NCBI GenBank assembly: GCA_030696775.1
Contig: JAUYRN010000031.1
Location: 248,001 to 312,000 of the forward strand
Origin: Sulfuricurvum sp.
GTDB lineage: Bacteria > Campylobacterota > Campylobacteria > Campylobacterales > Sulfurimonadaceae
Direction of reading: 5' to 3'
DNA length: 64,000 nt
This document shows, piece after piece, positions 20,517 to 30,976 of the stretch. Within the stretch, counting starts at the first letter, position 1. Every line of letters starts with the position of its first letter. Both the position numbers and the translations under genes were made by a program. The notes beneath the pieces are model-generated. The model was not told the DNA's origin. It did not search any database and worked only from the letters and a program-made list of their open reading frames with translations.

Positions 20517-21842
20517 TTAATAAATCCCAAAAATAATAAATTGTACATACCAAATTGCTATAGAAACAACATATCCAACCAAAACCGTCCACGCCAATTT
20601 CATGTGCGAAGAAAACGTATAGATGCCATGCATTTTACCCATCACGCCAACACCTGCTGCACTCCCAAAACTGATAAGAGAGCCTCCGACACCTGCGGTT
20701 AACGTCACCAGCATCCATTGGGCATGATCGATAGCCGGATTTGATTTTAAGACAGCAGACATAACCGGAACATTATCAACAATCGCCGATACGAATCCGA
20801 TTCCAATATTGACATAAATCGGATTGTATACATCATATAATTGGGTGATATATCCTAAAAATCCAGCAAAATACAAAGCTCCTACCGCCGCTAAAATACC
20901 AAAAAAGAAAAGAAGTGTATTGTTTTCAACTTTACTGATGGATTTAAAAATATTGACATCCTGCTTGTGTCGCCGCTTCAATCGATACGTGTACAACTGC
21001 AAGACAGAGAGTCCAAAAAGCATCCCCCACATTGGTGGCAACTGCATTACCTGTTTTGCGACAACCGACATAGCAATAGTAGCAATTCCAATAGCGATAA
21101 TAACTTTTCCGCCTTTGAGAATCTTAATTTTTCCAGCAACCTCTGGATCACCCTCTTTATTCGGATCTAAATCAGGAACATAGCGCACGAGCAGATAAGC
21201 CGTAACCATCCATCCGATAAATGCAGCCGGAAAAAGATAAAGAAAATCAGCAAATTGCCCTTTTTGAGCTGTCCACGCCATGAGAGTTGTAATATCCCCA
21301 AACGGACTCCAAGCACCACCGGCATTCGCGGCAACGACCACGTTGATCGCACTGGGAACTAAAAAAGCTTTGTTTTTTTGCTCAATCGTCACTAAAACGG
21401 TAGAAAGAATAAGGGCTGTTGTCAGATTGTCAGCGATCGGTGAGATAAAAAACGCTAAAAATCCGGTAATCCAAAAGAGTTGTCGATAGCTGTAACCTTT
21501 GGCAATCAGCTTACCTTTGAGCGCATTAAAGACTCCTCTCTCGATAAGCGCTTCGACAAACGTCATGGCAACAAATAAGAAAAAGAAAATCTCAGCGATT
21601 TCATAGACTAAATGGGTGATTTCTCGTTTGAATGGGATAAAATTGAGACCATAAAACGCGTAAAAGCCTCCAATGAGGATAAACATAAACGTTCCGATAA
21701 ATAGGGCCGGTTTCGATTTATCAAGATGGTATTTGTCTTCTCTAGCAATAAAATAATACCCGATAACAAAAATCGCAAGAAGCATCCAGCCGAAGGGATG
21801 CGTTGACAAATCAATGCCGTCTAACGCTACTGGTGTAGTCAT
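20517..21842 (-). CDS. nhaD: Na+/H+ antiporter NhaD (copy 1)
   Basis: 441-aa polytopic protein; FISPIADNLTTALILSTV, NAGGAWSPFGDITTLMAW, VSAIVDNVPVMSAV motifs. Confidence 0.92.
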   Translation of the reverse strand: MTTPVALDGIDLSTHPFGWMLLAIFVIGYYFIAREDKYHLDKSKPALFIGTFMFILIGGFYAFYGLNFIPFKREITHLVYEIAEIFFFLFVAMTFVEALIERGVFNALKGKLIAKGYSYRQLFWITGFLAFFISPIADNLTTALILSTVLVTIEQKNKAFLVPSAINVVVAANAGGAWSPFGDITTLMAWTAQKGQFADFLYLFPAAFIGWMVTAYLLVRYVPDLDPNKEGDPEVAGKIKILKGGKVIIAIGIATIAMSVVAKQVMQLPPMWGMLFGLSVLQLYTYRLKRRHKQDVNIFKSISKVENNTLLFFFGILAAVGALYFAGFLGYITQLYDVYNPIYVNIGIGFVSAIVDNVPVMSAVLKSNPAIDHAQWMLVTLTAGVGGSLISFGSAAGVGVMGKMHGIYTFSSHMKLAWTVLVGYVVSIAIWYVQFIIFGIY

Positions 21843-22151
21843 AACTTTATCCTTTTTATCAATTTTATGCTCTGAGTATTGAACAATATATGGTTAACTA
21901 AGCTTTTACACTATAGTAGAAAAGAGTAAATGTACCAAATTTCACCCCTATTCGCCTCTATAAAAATGCGTATACCTCTCTAATTCATAAGCTCTATTAT
22001 TCAAAGAGACGCTAAAATGTTTATACGAAATTTTAAAAAACACTATACAGTCAAGGTATTTTTGATTGGAAACCATGTTGCTCAAAATGAGAACAAAATC
22101 GGATAACGTTAAACTAATCGTGAATTAATCTTATGGAGTGAAGGTGATAAA

Positions 22152-22796
22152 ATGCAGTTTTTTAATGAAAAAATTACTCCCGATGAACGGTGGCTATTTA
22201 GCATAATTCTTTTGCTTGCAGTTACTGCGTTCATTACTTTGGTTCTTTTTATTCGTAACGACCATCTGGCACAATTTGATCACGCTGTCCTAAACTGGTT
22301 TCATAAAATCAAAAATCCGACACTGGATCACTTCTTTTCCTCTATGACGTGGTTAGGTTCTTTATGGGTACTATTACCCCTTTATATCGTACTGACATTA
22401 TTTCTTTCACGCTATTTTGAAGATTTTGAGAAACTATTGGGGATTGGCTTCTGGGGAACGGTTCTAACAACCTACGCTCTCAAATATGAGCTTGAACGAA
22501 AACGACCACATCTTTTTCCCTCCCTCAACGAGCTACCGATTGATCCCTCTTTCCCCAGTGCCCATACCGCTCAAATTGTTGCTTTTACTCTTTTACTCTG
22601 GCTCATTGTCTATAGCGGACCTTCACTGCTTGGCATGCTTTTTACCACTGCATTGATCTTCATTGCCTTAGGTGTTGCGTTCTCACGTATGTATTTACAA
22701 GTACATTTTCCTACCGATGTCCTTGCTGGAGGGCTAATCGCAATTATTTGGACCTGCATAGCCGTATTGGTTGTCAAATCAGGAGCATTACCATGA
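22152..22796 (+). CDS. PAP2-family phosphatase
   Basis: KYELERKRPHLFPS, PSAHTAQI, SRMYLQVHFPTDVLAG phosphatase motifs. Confidence 0.93.
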   Translation: MQFFNEKITPDERWLFSIILLLAVTAFITLVLFIRNDHLAQFDHAVLNWFHKIKNPTLDHFFSSMTWLGSLWVLLPLYIVLTLFLSRYFEDFEKLLGIGFWGTVLTTYALKYELERKRPHLFPSLNELPIDPSFPSAHTAQIVAFTLLLWLIVYSGPSLLGMLFTTALIFIALGVAFSRMYLQVHFPTDVLAGGLIAIIWTCIAVLVVKSGALP

Positions 22797-23176
22797 AAAA
22801 TAAATTTTTAGAAACAGGCGAACATGGATATCACCCTTTTCGGAAATTTAAAATTATTCTATCGGGTTTACGATTTGCGGTACTTTATGATTTCAGTGTC
22901 CTGTATAAAATCGTCATATCCGTTCTCATTCTCATACCGGTTTTTATTTTTAATGCCTGGATTGACGCTTCATTGATTATCTTAGCTACTGGAGTCATGC
23001 TTTCAGCAGAGGTATTTAACACTGCCATCGAAGCGATCTGTGACTTCATGGAAACCCGTTCTAACGAAAAAATTCGGATTATCAAAGATATCTCAGCCGC
23101 TGCTGCCGGAATTACTATTTTTGTGTGGATTATTGTCCTTTGTCTGGAAGTTATTAAAGTATTCAGGGCCTTTTGA
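22793..23176 (+). CDS. dgkA: Diacylglycerol kinase
   Basis: AEVFNTAIEAICDFMETRSNEKIRIIKDISAAAAGI; ATG at 22793 overlaps the PAP2 stop (ATGA). Confidence 0.92.
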   Translation: MKNKFLETGEHGYHPFRKFKIILSGLRFAVLYDFSVLYKIVISVLILIPVFIFNAWIDASLIILATGVMLSAEVFNTAIEAICDFMETRSNEKIRIIKDISAAAAGITIFVWIIVLCLEVIKVFRAF

Positions 23177-25725
23177 CAATGAAACTCCCTAAAACGCCAT
23201 GGGCTCTAAGCACTGAAGAGCTTTTAAAAGGTCTTCAAACAACTCTGGATGGGTTGGAGATTGCCGATGTCAAAAAACGCCATAGCGAATTTGGTTCCAA
23301 TGTTTTACTGGAAGAACAGCGCTCCTTTATGGCCATTTTTATAAGCCAGTTCAAGAGTCCCATTGTCGCTATTATGCTTGCTGCAGCACTTTTATCATTA
23401 GCGATGGGCCATACTGCTGACAGTATGATTATTATGGGTATATTGATTATTAATAGCCTTCTTGGGTTTTTTCAGGAATACAAAGCTGAGACATCGATTC
23501 GCGCCCTTAAAAAGTTAACCGAAACACATGTACGTGTAATGCGTATGGGAGTAGAAGCACTTATCCCCTCCGATGATCTTACCCCTGGAGACGTAGTATT
23601 TTTAGGGGAAGGAGATCTGGTTTCAGCCGATATCCGGCTCATCGAATCACACGGGCTGCAAGCAGATGAAGCAACACTTACGGGAGAATCGATTCCAAGT
23701 AACAAACAATCTCTTCAAATACTTCCTCTGGAAACTCTTCCCTATGAAAGAAGCAATATGCTCTTCTCCGGGACCCACATACTTAAAGGAGTATCAACCG
23801 GTATTGTTACCGCAACGGGTGAACAGACATACCTGGCATCCATTGCCAAAAGTGCACAGGAAAAGTCACCTCATTCACCCCTAACACGATCATTAGCTAT
23901 TTTTTCCAAACGACTTATTGCTCTTTTAGTCGGAATTTTAATTTTTGTAGGGATTGCCGGTCTCCAGCAGGGAAGAAGCGCTGAAGAGATGGCTTCTATT
24001 TTGATTGCAGAGCTTGTTTCAGCTGTTCCAGAGGGACTTCCAATTGTGGTCACTCTGATTCTGGCATTAGGCGCCTTTCGTCTTAGCCGCCACAAAGTTC
24101 TCGTTCGCCATCTCCCCTCCGTAGAGTCATTAGGAAGTGCATCGGTGATAGCTACCGATAAAACAGGTACTATCACCGAAGGATTTTTATCCGTATCTCA
24201 GATAGAAGCACTGGATAAAGAGGATTTAAAAGTGTGCGCTGCATTGTGTAATGATGCCACAAACCAGCGCGGAGATCCCGTTGATATGGCATTAGCCCGA
24301 TGGATTTCAGATGAGTACATCTCTCTTCGAAACGATAATCCCCGTATTTTTTATCATCCTTTTGATCCAAAAGTTCGGCTGATGGCCACTGTCAATCAAA
24401 ACCACACGACAGAACGTCTCTATATCAAAGGAGCCTATGAAGCACTCAAAGAGATAGCACTTAATACCCCCAAAGAATTGGAACGACTCAATACTATTCA
24501 CGATACGATGGCGGCAAAAGGATTGCGCGTTTTGGCTTTTGGAATCAGCGACAAAGAGTGGCAAGATCCGGCACAGTGGAGTATCCGGCTTGTCGGCCTG
24601 ATCGGGTTTGCTGACGTAGCAAAAAGTGGTGCGGCAGATGCTGTTCACCAGGCTAAAGAGGCAGGGATACGGGTCATTATGATTACAGGGGATAACCCTC
24701 TAACCGCACACGTCATTGCCAAAGAAGTCGGAATATGGCGAGAAGGTGATAATGTTTTAAACGGGCAAGCCATTGAAACGATGAATGACGAACAGCTTCA
24801 ACATGCACTAAAAAAGTCTACTGTAATCGCACGAGCACTCCCTGAACATAAATACCGGATTGTTAAGCTGCTCCAAGCAAAGGGTGAGATTGTAGTGGTA
24901 ACGGGTGATGGCGTCAACGATGTCCCAGCGCTTAAAGCTGCCGATTTGGGTATTGCAATGGGAAACGGAAGCGAAGCAGCAAAATCGACGGCAAAGATGG
25001 TAATTACCAACAACAATCTTTCCGTAATTGTCGATGCAATACGTCAAGGAAGAATCATCGCTGCCAACTTGCGGAAAGTTATTTTTTATCTTGTTGCTAC
25101 TTGTTTTGACGAAATAATTCTAATTAGCGGAGCGATTATCATGGGACTTCCCCTTCCCATTCATCCAACGCAAATTTTATGGATCAACGTTGTTACCGAC
25201 GGAGTAACCGATAAAACATTTCCAATGTGTAAAGAGGAAGGGGATGTGATGAAAAACAAACCGCGCCGCCTTGAAACACAGTTTTTTGACCGTTGGCAAA
25301 TGGCACGGATAGGCTGGGTTTCATTGGTCAATGCATCCGTGACTCTGGCTGTTTTTGTTCATCTTCTAAGCAGCGGACATAACTATGAAATGGCCCTTAC
25401 GGTCTCTTTTTGCATCATAGTCACGGCACAGTGGGTCAACGGTATTCTTGCCCAAAAAGAGGAAGAGCCTTTTTTTCACAATATCCGAAATAGTCTAACG
25501 ATCAATCCGTGGATATGGGTTGGACTTAGTATTGGCATCTTGCTTCAAGCCTTTGCCTTGTACGCCATTCCTGAGTGGTTCCATGCAATACCTCCGACTC
25601 CTGAGATGCTGCGCTATATCGGTGGCGCTACAGCAGTTATTTTTATACTGATCGAAAGTTATAAATGGGGAGAGTGGAGATTAAAGAGATGGACAAAGTG
25701 GCAAAGAGCGAAAACGCTCTTTTAA
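23173..25725 (+). CDS. Cation-translocating P-type ATPase (P2-type, Ca2+/Na+-ATPase-like)
   Basis: TGES, PEGLP (M4), DKTGTITE, TGDGVNDVPALKAADLGIAMG, NVVTDG (M6). TTG start at 23173 or ATG at 23179. Confidence 0.92.
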   Translation: MTMKLPKTPWALSTEELLKGLQTTLDGLEIADVKKRHSEFGSNVLLEEQRSFMAIFISQFKSPIVAIMLAAALLSLAMGHTADSMIIMGILIINSLLGFFQEYKAETSIRALKKLTETHVRVMRMGVEALIPSDDLTPGDVVFLGEGDLVSADIRLIESHGLQADEATLTGESIPSNKQSLQILPLETLPYERSNMLFSGTHILKGVSTGIVTATGEQTYLASIAKSAQEKSPHSPLTRSLAIFSKRLIALLVGILIFVGIAGLQQGRSAEEMASILIAELVSAVPEGLPIVVTLILALGAFRLSRHKVLVRHLPSVESLGSASVIATDKTGTITEGFLSVSQIEALDKEDLKVCAALCNDATNQRGDPVDMALARWISDEYISLRNDNPRIFYHPFDPKVRLMATVNQNHTTERLYIKGAYEALKEIALNTPKELERLNTIHDTMAAKGLRVLAFGISDKEWQDPAQWSIRLVGLIGFADVAKSGAADAVHQAKEAGIRVIMITGDNPLTAHVIAKEVGIWREGDNVLNGQAIETMNDEQLQHALKKSTVIARALPEHKYRIVKLLQAKGEIVVVTGDGVNDVPALKAADLGIAMGNGSEAAKSTAKMVITNNNLSVIVDAIRQGRIIAANLRKVIFYLVATCFDEIILISGAIIMGLPLPIHPTQILWINVVTDGVTDKTFPMCKEEGDVMKNKPRRLETQFFDRWQMARIGWVSLVNASVTLAVFVHLLSSGHNYEMALTVSFCIIVTAQWVNGILAQKEEEPFFHNIRNSLTINPWIWVGLSIGILLQAFALYAIPEWFHAIPPTPEMLRYIGGATAVIFILIESYKWGEWRLKRWTKWQRAKTLF

Positions 25726-27047
25726 TACCATCCTAAAATAAAAAATTGAAAATACCACACTGCGACTGAAACTGCATAGCCGACCAACACCGTCCATGCA
25801 AGCTTAATATGAGATGCAAACGTGTAAATCCCGTGCATTTTCCCCATCACACCAACACCTGCCGCACTTCCAAAACTAATTAACGATCCACCGATACCCG
25901 CTGTCATGGTCACTAACATCCATTGTACGTGATCGATAGTAGGATTGGCTTTGAGCACTGCAGACATAACCGGAACATTATCGACAATAGCAGATAAAAA
26001 TCCTATGCCTATATTAACAATCGTCGGATCAAAAAGTTCATATAATTTTGCTGCATGTGTTAAAAATCCAGCAAAATGCAAAGCACCAACAGCGGCTAAA
26101 ATACCAAAGAAAAAGAGCAATGTATTGTTCTCGATTTTACTCATAGCCTGAAAGATGTCCACATCTTGATTATGATTTTTTTTGAGTGTGTACATATATA
26201 GCTGTAAAAGTGAGAGTCCAAAAAGCATCCCCCACATCGGAGGTAAATGCATGACCTGCTTACAGATAACCGCCAGAGCTATCGTTACTACGCCCAAAGC
26301 AATAATAACTTTCCCCCCTTTTAAAATTTCGATTTTCTCGGCTGCTTCTGGATTGCCCTCTTTAAAAGGATCTAAATCAGGAACATATTTCACCAACAGA
26401 TACGCCGTGATAAGCCATCCAAGCAATGCAGCAGGAAAGAGATAAAGGAAATCGGTAAAAACCCCTTTTTCTGCTGTCCACACCATAAGAGTCGTGATGT
26501 CTCCAAATGGGCTCCAAGCTCCTCCCGCATTCGCGGCAACCACAACATTGATAGCACTTGGAACTAAAAACGCTTTATTCTTATTCTCAATCGTCATTAA
26601 AACCGTAGAGAGGATTAAAGCTGTTGTCAGATTATCCGCAATAGGTGAGATGAAAAATGCCAGAAATCCCGTAATCCAAAAAAGCTCGCGATAACTGTAT
26701 CCTTTTGCAATCAGTTTCGATTTAAGAGCATCAAATACCCCCCGCTCGATCAATGCTTCTATAAAAGTCATCGCAACAAATAAGAAAAAGAAAATCTCGG
26801 CAATCTCTAAAATCAAATGGGAAATTTCAACTTCAAACGGCTGAAAATTCAGTCCGTTAAATGCATAAAATCCTCCGATGAGAATAAACATAAATGTGCC
26901 GACAAACAAAGCCGGTTTTGCTTTATCGAGATGATATTTATCTTCCGTCGCAATAAAATAATATCCTAAAATGAAAATGACGAGCAAAAGCCATCCAAAC
27001 GGCTGAACCGCTAAATCGATACCGCGCTGCGCCATTGGTGCTGTCAT
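25722..27047 (-). CDS. nhaD: Na+/H+ antiporter NhaD (copy 2)
   Basis: 441 aa, same length as and very similar along its length to the product of 20517..21842. Confidence 0.92.
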   Translation of the reverse strand: MTAPMAQRGIDLAVQPFGWLLLVIFILGYYFIATEDKYHLDKAKPALFVGTFMFILIGGFYAFNGLNFQPFEVEISHLILEIAEIFFFLFVAMTFIEALIERGVFDALKSKLIAKGYSYRELFWITGFLAFFISPIADNLTTALILSTVLMTIENKNKAFLVPSAINVVVAANAGGAWSPFGDITTLMVWTAEKGVFTDFLYLFPAALLGWLITAYLLVKYVPDLDPFKEGNPEAAEKIEILKGGKVIIALGVVTIALAVICKQVMHLPPMWGMLFGLSLLQLYMYTLKKNHNQDVDIFQAMSKIENNTLLFFFGILAAVGALHFAGFLTHAAKLYELFDPTIVNIGIGFLSAIVDNVPVMSAVLKANPTIDHVQWMLVTMTAGIGGSLISFGSAAGVGVMGKMHGIYTFASHIKLAWTVLVGYAVSVAVWYFQFFILGWY

Positions 27048-28525
27048 TTTTGACCGCCATGATACATATAATGCACCCCGATCGATTCTGTCCTCTTTAA
27101 TGCCGATTCAACAATAGCTTGCGCACTGAGAAGCCGTAATCGCAACAATCGTCCTACCTTCGAATCCAGCATCACCTGAATTTCCTCTAACGCAGATCGA
27201 AGTCCCTCAGGAGTACGTACAATAGAGACTTTATCCCACATAATACGACGCAATCTGTCTTTTTTCTCTTTATCCTCATCCATCTCTAATGATATAGTGG
27301 AAAGATTAAACTTTCCAACACACGGTGTCGCCGGTGAAGTAACGATCGTTTCCGATACACGTTTCCCGAACACAAGTCCCTCGAGAAGTGAATTACTGGC
27401 CAGACGATTGGCTCCATGCACTCCAGTACACGCCGCTTCGCCGATAACATACAGCCCTTTAGTATTGGGAACACGTCCCTCCAAATCGCTCTTAATTCCC
27501 CCAATAGAATAATGAAACGCTGGAGAAATAGGAACACGCTCCGAGGGAAGGTTATACCCCAAATCCCGTAATGCTTTATAAATATTTGGGAAACGCCCTT
27601 GAAAATACTCTTTATCGAAATGGGCACATGAGATATAGACTTGGCTGGACGTTCGCTGTTTGTAATCAAATATTGCCCGACTCACTATGTCTCTGGGTGC
27701 CATCTCACCACGCTCATCGTATTCGAACAAAAAGCGATACCCGCTTTCATCCACAATCCACGCACCTTCGCCGCGAAGTGCTTCGGTTAGTAAAAGCTTA
27801 CGAGCACCCGAACCCGAAACAAAAACCGTCGGATGAAACTGCATCATCTCCATAGATTCCAATGCAATCCCTTTTTCGAGACAAATGCCATGGATGTCTG
27901 CGCTGATTGCATGCGAGTTCGTATGATACTCATACAACGATCCAACCCCGCCACTGGCAATGATTACGTTGTTGGCATAAATAAGTTTTCTGCTTCCTTC
28001 GCTGAATACTTCCACACCGCAGCATTGATCGTCTTCCATCAACAAATCCGTTACCGTTGCATTTGAGAGCATCGGATGAGGATTTTGCTGCAGTAAAAAC
28101 AGATGCAAATAACGCCCCGTAGCATCCCCGCCTGCATGTAAAATACGATTACGTGAATGGGCAGCTTCTTGCGTATAAAGAAGATTCCCCTGCGTATCGG
28201 TATCAAATAAAAATCCCCGCTGCATCAAATCATGTATCACTTTTTGAGATTGCTCACTCATAAACTGTACTGCATCACGGCTGCACATGCCAGCACCTGC
28301 TTCAAGAGTATCTGAGACATGAAGAGGTATATCTGCGTCATTGTACGCCGTCGTAACACCACCTTGAGCATAATACGTATTACATTCCCACGGATGCGAC
28401 TTGCTAAGGACGAGCACTTTTAAATGCTTTGGAAGTCCAATTGCTGCGTAGAGTCCGGCAACACCCGCACCGATGATGACAACATCATAACGCAACGCTT
28501 TTTCCCTCTGTTGATGGTTTTTCAT
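27044..28525 (-). CDS. nadB: L-aspartate oxidase
   Basis: DVVIIGAGVAGLYAAIGLP, YYAQGGVTTAYNDADIPLHVSDTLEAGAGMC, HPTVF, GEAACTGVHGANRLASNSLLEGLVFG. Confidence 0.94.
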   Translation of the reverse strand: MKNHQQREKALRYDVVIIGAGVAGLYAAIGLPKHLKVLVLSKSHPWECNTYYAQGGVTTAYNDADIPLHVSDTLEAGAGMCSRDAVQFMSEQSQKVIHDLMQRGFLFDTDTQGNLLYTQEAAHSRNRILHAGGDATGRYLHLFLLQQNPHPMLSNATVTDLLMEDDQCCGVEVFSEGSRKLIYANNVIIASGGVGSLYEYHTNSHAISADIHGICLEKGIALESMEMMQFHPTVFVSGSGARKLLLTEALRGEGAWIVDESGYRFLFEYDERGEMAPRDIVSRAIFDYKQRTSSQVYISCAHFDKEYFQGRFPNIYKALRDLGYNLPSERVPISPAFHYSIGGIKSDLEGRVPNTKGLYVIGEAACTGVHGANRLASNSLLEGLVFGKRVSETIVTSPATPCVGKFNLSTISLEMDEDKEKKDRLRRIMWDKVSIVRTPEGLRSALEEIQVMLDSKVGRLLRLRLLSAQAIVESALKRTESIGVHYMYHGGQK

Positions 28526-28595
28526 AATACGGAGCTGCTTTGTATCCGCATCCGCTAAAAATAAGTATGACTAAAAAAAAGAGTATCGTTTTCAT
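28485..28595 (-). CDS. Small LptM/YifL-like lipoprotein (36 aa), not in supplied ORF track
   Basis: Hand translation MKTILFFLVILIFSGCGYKAAPYYEKPSTEGKSVAL*; lipobox FSGC followed by CGYKAAPYYEKP, resembling the LptM motif CGxKgPLYxP. Overlaps the nadB 5' end by 41 nt in another frame. Confidence 0.72.
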   Translation of the reverse strand: MKTILFFLVILIFSGCGYKAAPYYEKPSTEGKSVAL

Positions 28596-28670
28596 TAAAT
28601 TCCTAAGCAGATTAAAACATATAGAGGGATGTTATAATAGCTACTATAAATTATTGATTAAGTGGTTTGA

Positions 28671-30476
28671 ATGATCGACATAATACGTTCCCTTCCTCAC
28701 AATGCAGGAATTTACCAGTACCTTGATCCAAAAGGGCGGATTCTTTATATTGGTAAAGCAAAAGACCTATCAAAACGGGTCAAAAGCTATTTTAACCTTA
28801 CTCCAACACTCCAGCCAAAATCAACCTTATCATTGCGCATCCAAAAAATGCTCTCCGAAACCGTATCTCTCCACTACATTGTCGTTGAAAACGAGCACGA
28901 TGCTCTGATCCTTGAAAACTCTCTTATCAAACAACTCGCCCCACGATACAATGTTCTTTTACGCGATGATAAAACCTACCCTTATATTTATGTAGATTTA
29001 AATGACACCTACCCTCGTTTTGACATTACACGTAAGATTATCACCGGTAAAAATGTTCGCTATTTTGGTCCATTTTCCACGGGTGCTCGTGATATTCTCG
29101 ATTCACTGTACGAAATACTCCCTTTGGTACAAAAAAAAAGTTGCTTAAAAGGAAAAAAAGCCTGCCTCTTTTATCAAATGCATCAATGCCTTGGACCTTG
29201 TGAATTTCCGGTTAACACAACCTATTATAAAGAGCTTGTTGATACCGCAATATCCTGGATTCAAAACAAAAATCTTCTCCTTCCGAAACTTACTGAAAAA
29301 ATGGAATTTTATGCTGAAGAACTTCGTTTTGAAGAGGCAATGCAGCTTCGTGACAGACGTGAGCGCATCGAAAAAAGCTGTGTCACTTCCACCATCGATC
29401 TTGCCCGAAATGTAGCGTATGATATTTTTGCCATTGCCACGCTCAAAGAGCGCGGATGCATCGTACGAATGTTTATACGTGATGGAAAAGTAGCTTCCAG
29501 TTCGCATGACTTTTTCACAGCACACGAAGATTTTTCTCTTGATGAGGGATATGAGCGTGCATTGGTTAATTATTATGGGACGGTCAAGCCGCCGATTATC
29601 GTTCCGATTTTAACGGCACACTCTTTTGAAGAAAAAGGGTGGATTGAAGATCATCTGAGCATTGTATTTGAAAAGAAAGCCCTTCTTGAAGCTCCCCAAA
29701 AAGGGATCAAAAAGCAGCTTGTCACCCTCGCCCTTACCAATGCCCAAGAGCTTCTCAAAACACATAAATCCAACAATAGCGATATATTAGCATCACTAAA
29801 AGAACTTTTCTCGCTCCAAAACTTCCCCAATCGAATTGAAACTTTCGATAACTCTCATTTAGGAGGTGTTGCAACCGTAGGAGCAATGGTTGTCTATCAA
29901 GATGGAGTATTTGAAAAAAGTTCTTACCGTCAATACCATCTGCACGAACGGGATGAATACGGACAAATGCGTGAAATGCTCACTCGCCGAATCGAGAGTT
30001 TTTCTACCAATCCACCTCCTGATTTATGGGTGCTTGACGGTGGGACAACCTTGCGTACGCTTGCCACAGATTTACTGCAATCATCCGGAACGAGTTTGGA
30101 CGTAATCGCTATCAGCAAAGAAAAATTAGATGCCAAATCACATCGAGCCAAAGGGTCTGCTCGTGATAGTATTCATACTAAAAACGAAACATACACATTA
30201 GAACCCTACGATAAACGCCTACAATTCGTACAGCTTTTACGTGACGAAGCACACCGAAGTGCCATCACTTTTCACAAAAAAACCAAACTAAAACAGGATC
30301 AAGAATCAAAATTTCTTTCCCAAAAAGGGATAACTCTCCCTAAAATTATTAAATTATTGGACTATTATGGTACTTTTGAAGCAGTCAAAAATGGTACTTT
30401 TGAAACCCTTAATGAACTAATTGGAACAAAAGATGCCAAAATTATTCAAAATTTATCACAATCAGATACAAACTAA
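28671..30476 (+). CDS. uvrC: Excinuclease ABC subunit C
   Basis: GIYQYLDPKGRILYIGKAKDLSKRVKSYF (GIY-YIG), UVR motif, FDNSHLGG, C-terminal HhH. Confidence 0.97.
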   Translation: MIDIIRSLPHNAGIYQYLDPKGRILYIGKAKDLSKRVKSYFNLTPTLQPKSTLSLRIQKMLSETVSLHYIVVENEHDALILENSLIKQLAPRYNVLLRDDKTYPYIYVDLNDTYPRFDITRKIITGKNVRYFGPFSTGARDILDSLYEILPLVQKKSCLKGKKACLFYQMHQCLGPCEFPVNTTYYKELVDTAISWIQNKNLLLPKLTEKMEFYAEELRFEEAMQLRDRRERIEKSCVTSTIDLARNVAYDIFAIATLKERGCIVRMFIRDGKVASSSHDFFTAHEDFSLDEGYERALVNYYGTVKPPIIVPILTAHSFEEKGWIEDHLSIVFEKKALLEAPQKGIKKQLVTLALTNAQELLKTHKSNNSDILASLKELFSLQNFPNRIETFDNSHLGGVATVGAMVVYQDGVFEKSSYRQYHLHERDEYGQMREMLTRRIESFSTNPPPDLWVLDGGTTLRTLATDLLQSSGTSLDVIAISKEKLDAKSHRAKGSARDSIHTKNETYTLEPYDKRLQFVQLLRDEAHRSAITFHKKTKLKQDQESKFLSQKGITLPKIIKLLDYYGTFEAVKNGTFETLNELIGTKDAKIIQNLSQSDTN

Positions 30477-30551
30477 GAATTCTTTTACCTTCTTTATGCC
30501 ATATTCTTTAAATTATATTTATCAGTATTTTTTTAGCTAAGGAGATGAATT

Positions 30552-30965
30552 ATGGAAAGACCCGTTGCAGTCGATGAAGAATACTTTTTTGAAGGACGTG
30601 CCATCGTCAGTGAAACGGACTTAGACGGAGTTATTACTTTTGCTAATCGTCGATTTTGTGAAATATCCGGTTACACTACAAGTGAACTCGTTGGTCAACC
30701 CCACAATATCATTCGTCATCCCGATATGCCAAAAGCTGCGTTTGCTCAAGTATGGAGAACCATTCAATCCGGAACGATTTGGCATGGTTTAGTCAAAAAT
30801 CTACGAAAAGATGGTAAATTTTATTGGGTAGACACCGAAGTCTCTCCTATATATGATAACAATGGTATTGTCAAAGGATATATGGCCGCTCGAAAACCTG
30901 CATCTCGTAAAAATATTGAAGAAACTGCCGAGATTTATAAAAAAATGATTGAGCAAGAAAGCTAA
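30552..30965 (+). CDS. PAS domain sensor protein (Aer/CetB-like)
   Basis: RAIVSETDLDGVITFANRRFCEISGYTTSELVGQPHNIIRHPDMPKAAFAQVWRTIQSGTIWHGLVKNLRKDGKFYWVDTEVSPIYD. Confidence 0.9.
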   Translation: MERPVAVDEEYFFEGRAIVSETDLDGVITFANRRFCEISGYTTSELVGQPHNIIRHPDMPKAAFAQVWRTIQSGTIWHGLVKNLRKDGKFYWVDTEVSPIYDNNGIVKGYMAARKPASRKNIEETAEIYKKMIEQES

Positions 30966-30976
30966 AGGGAGAAAAC

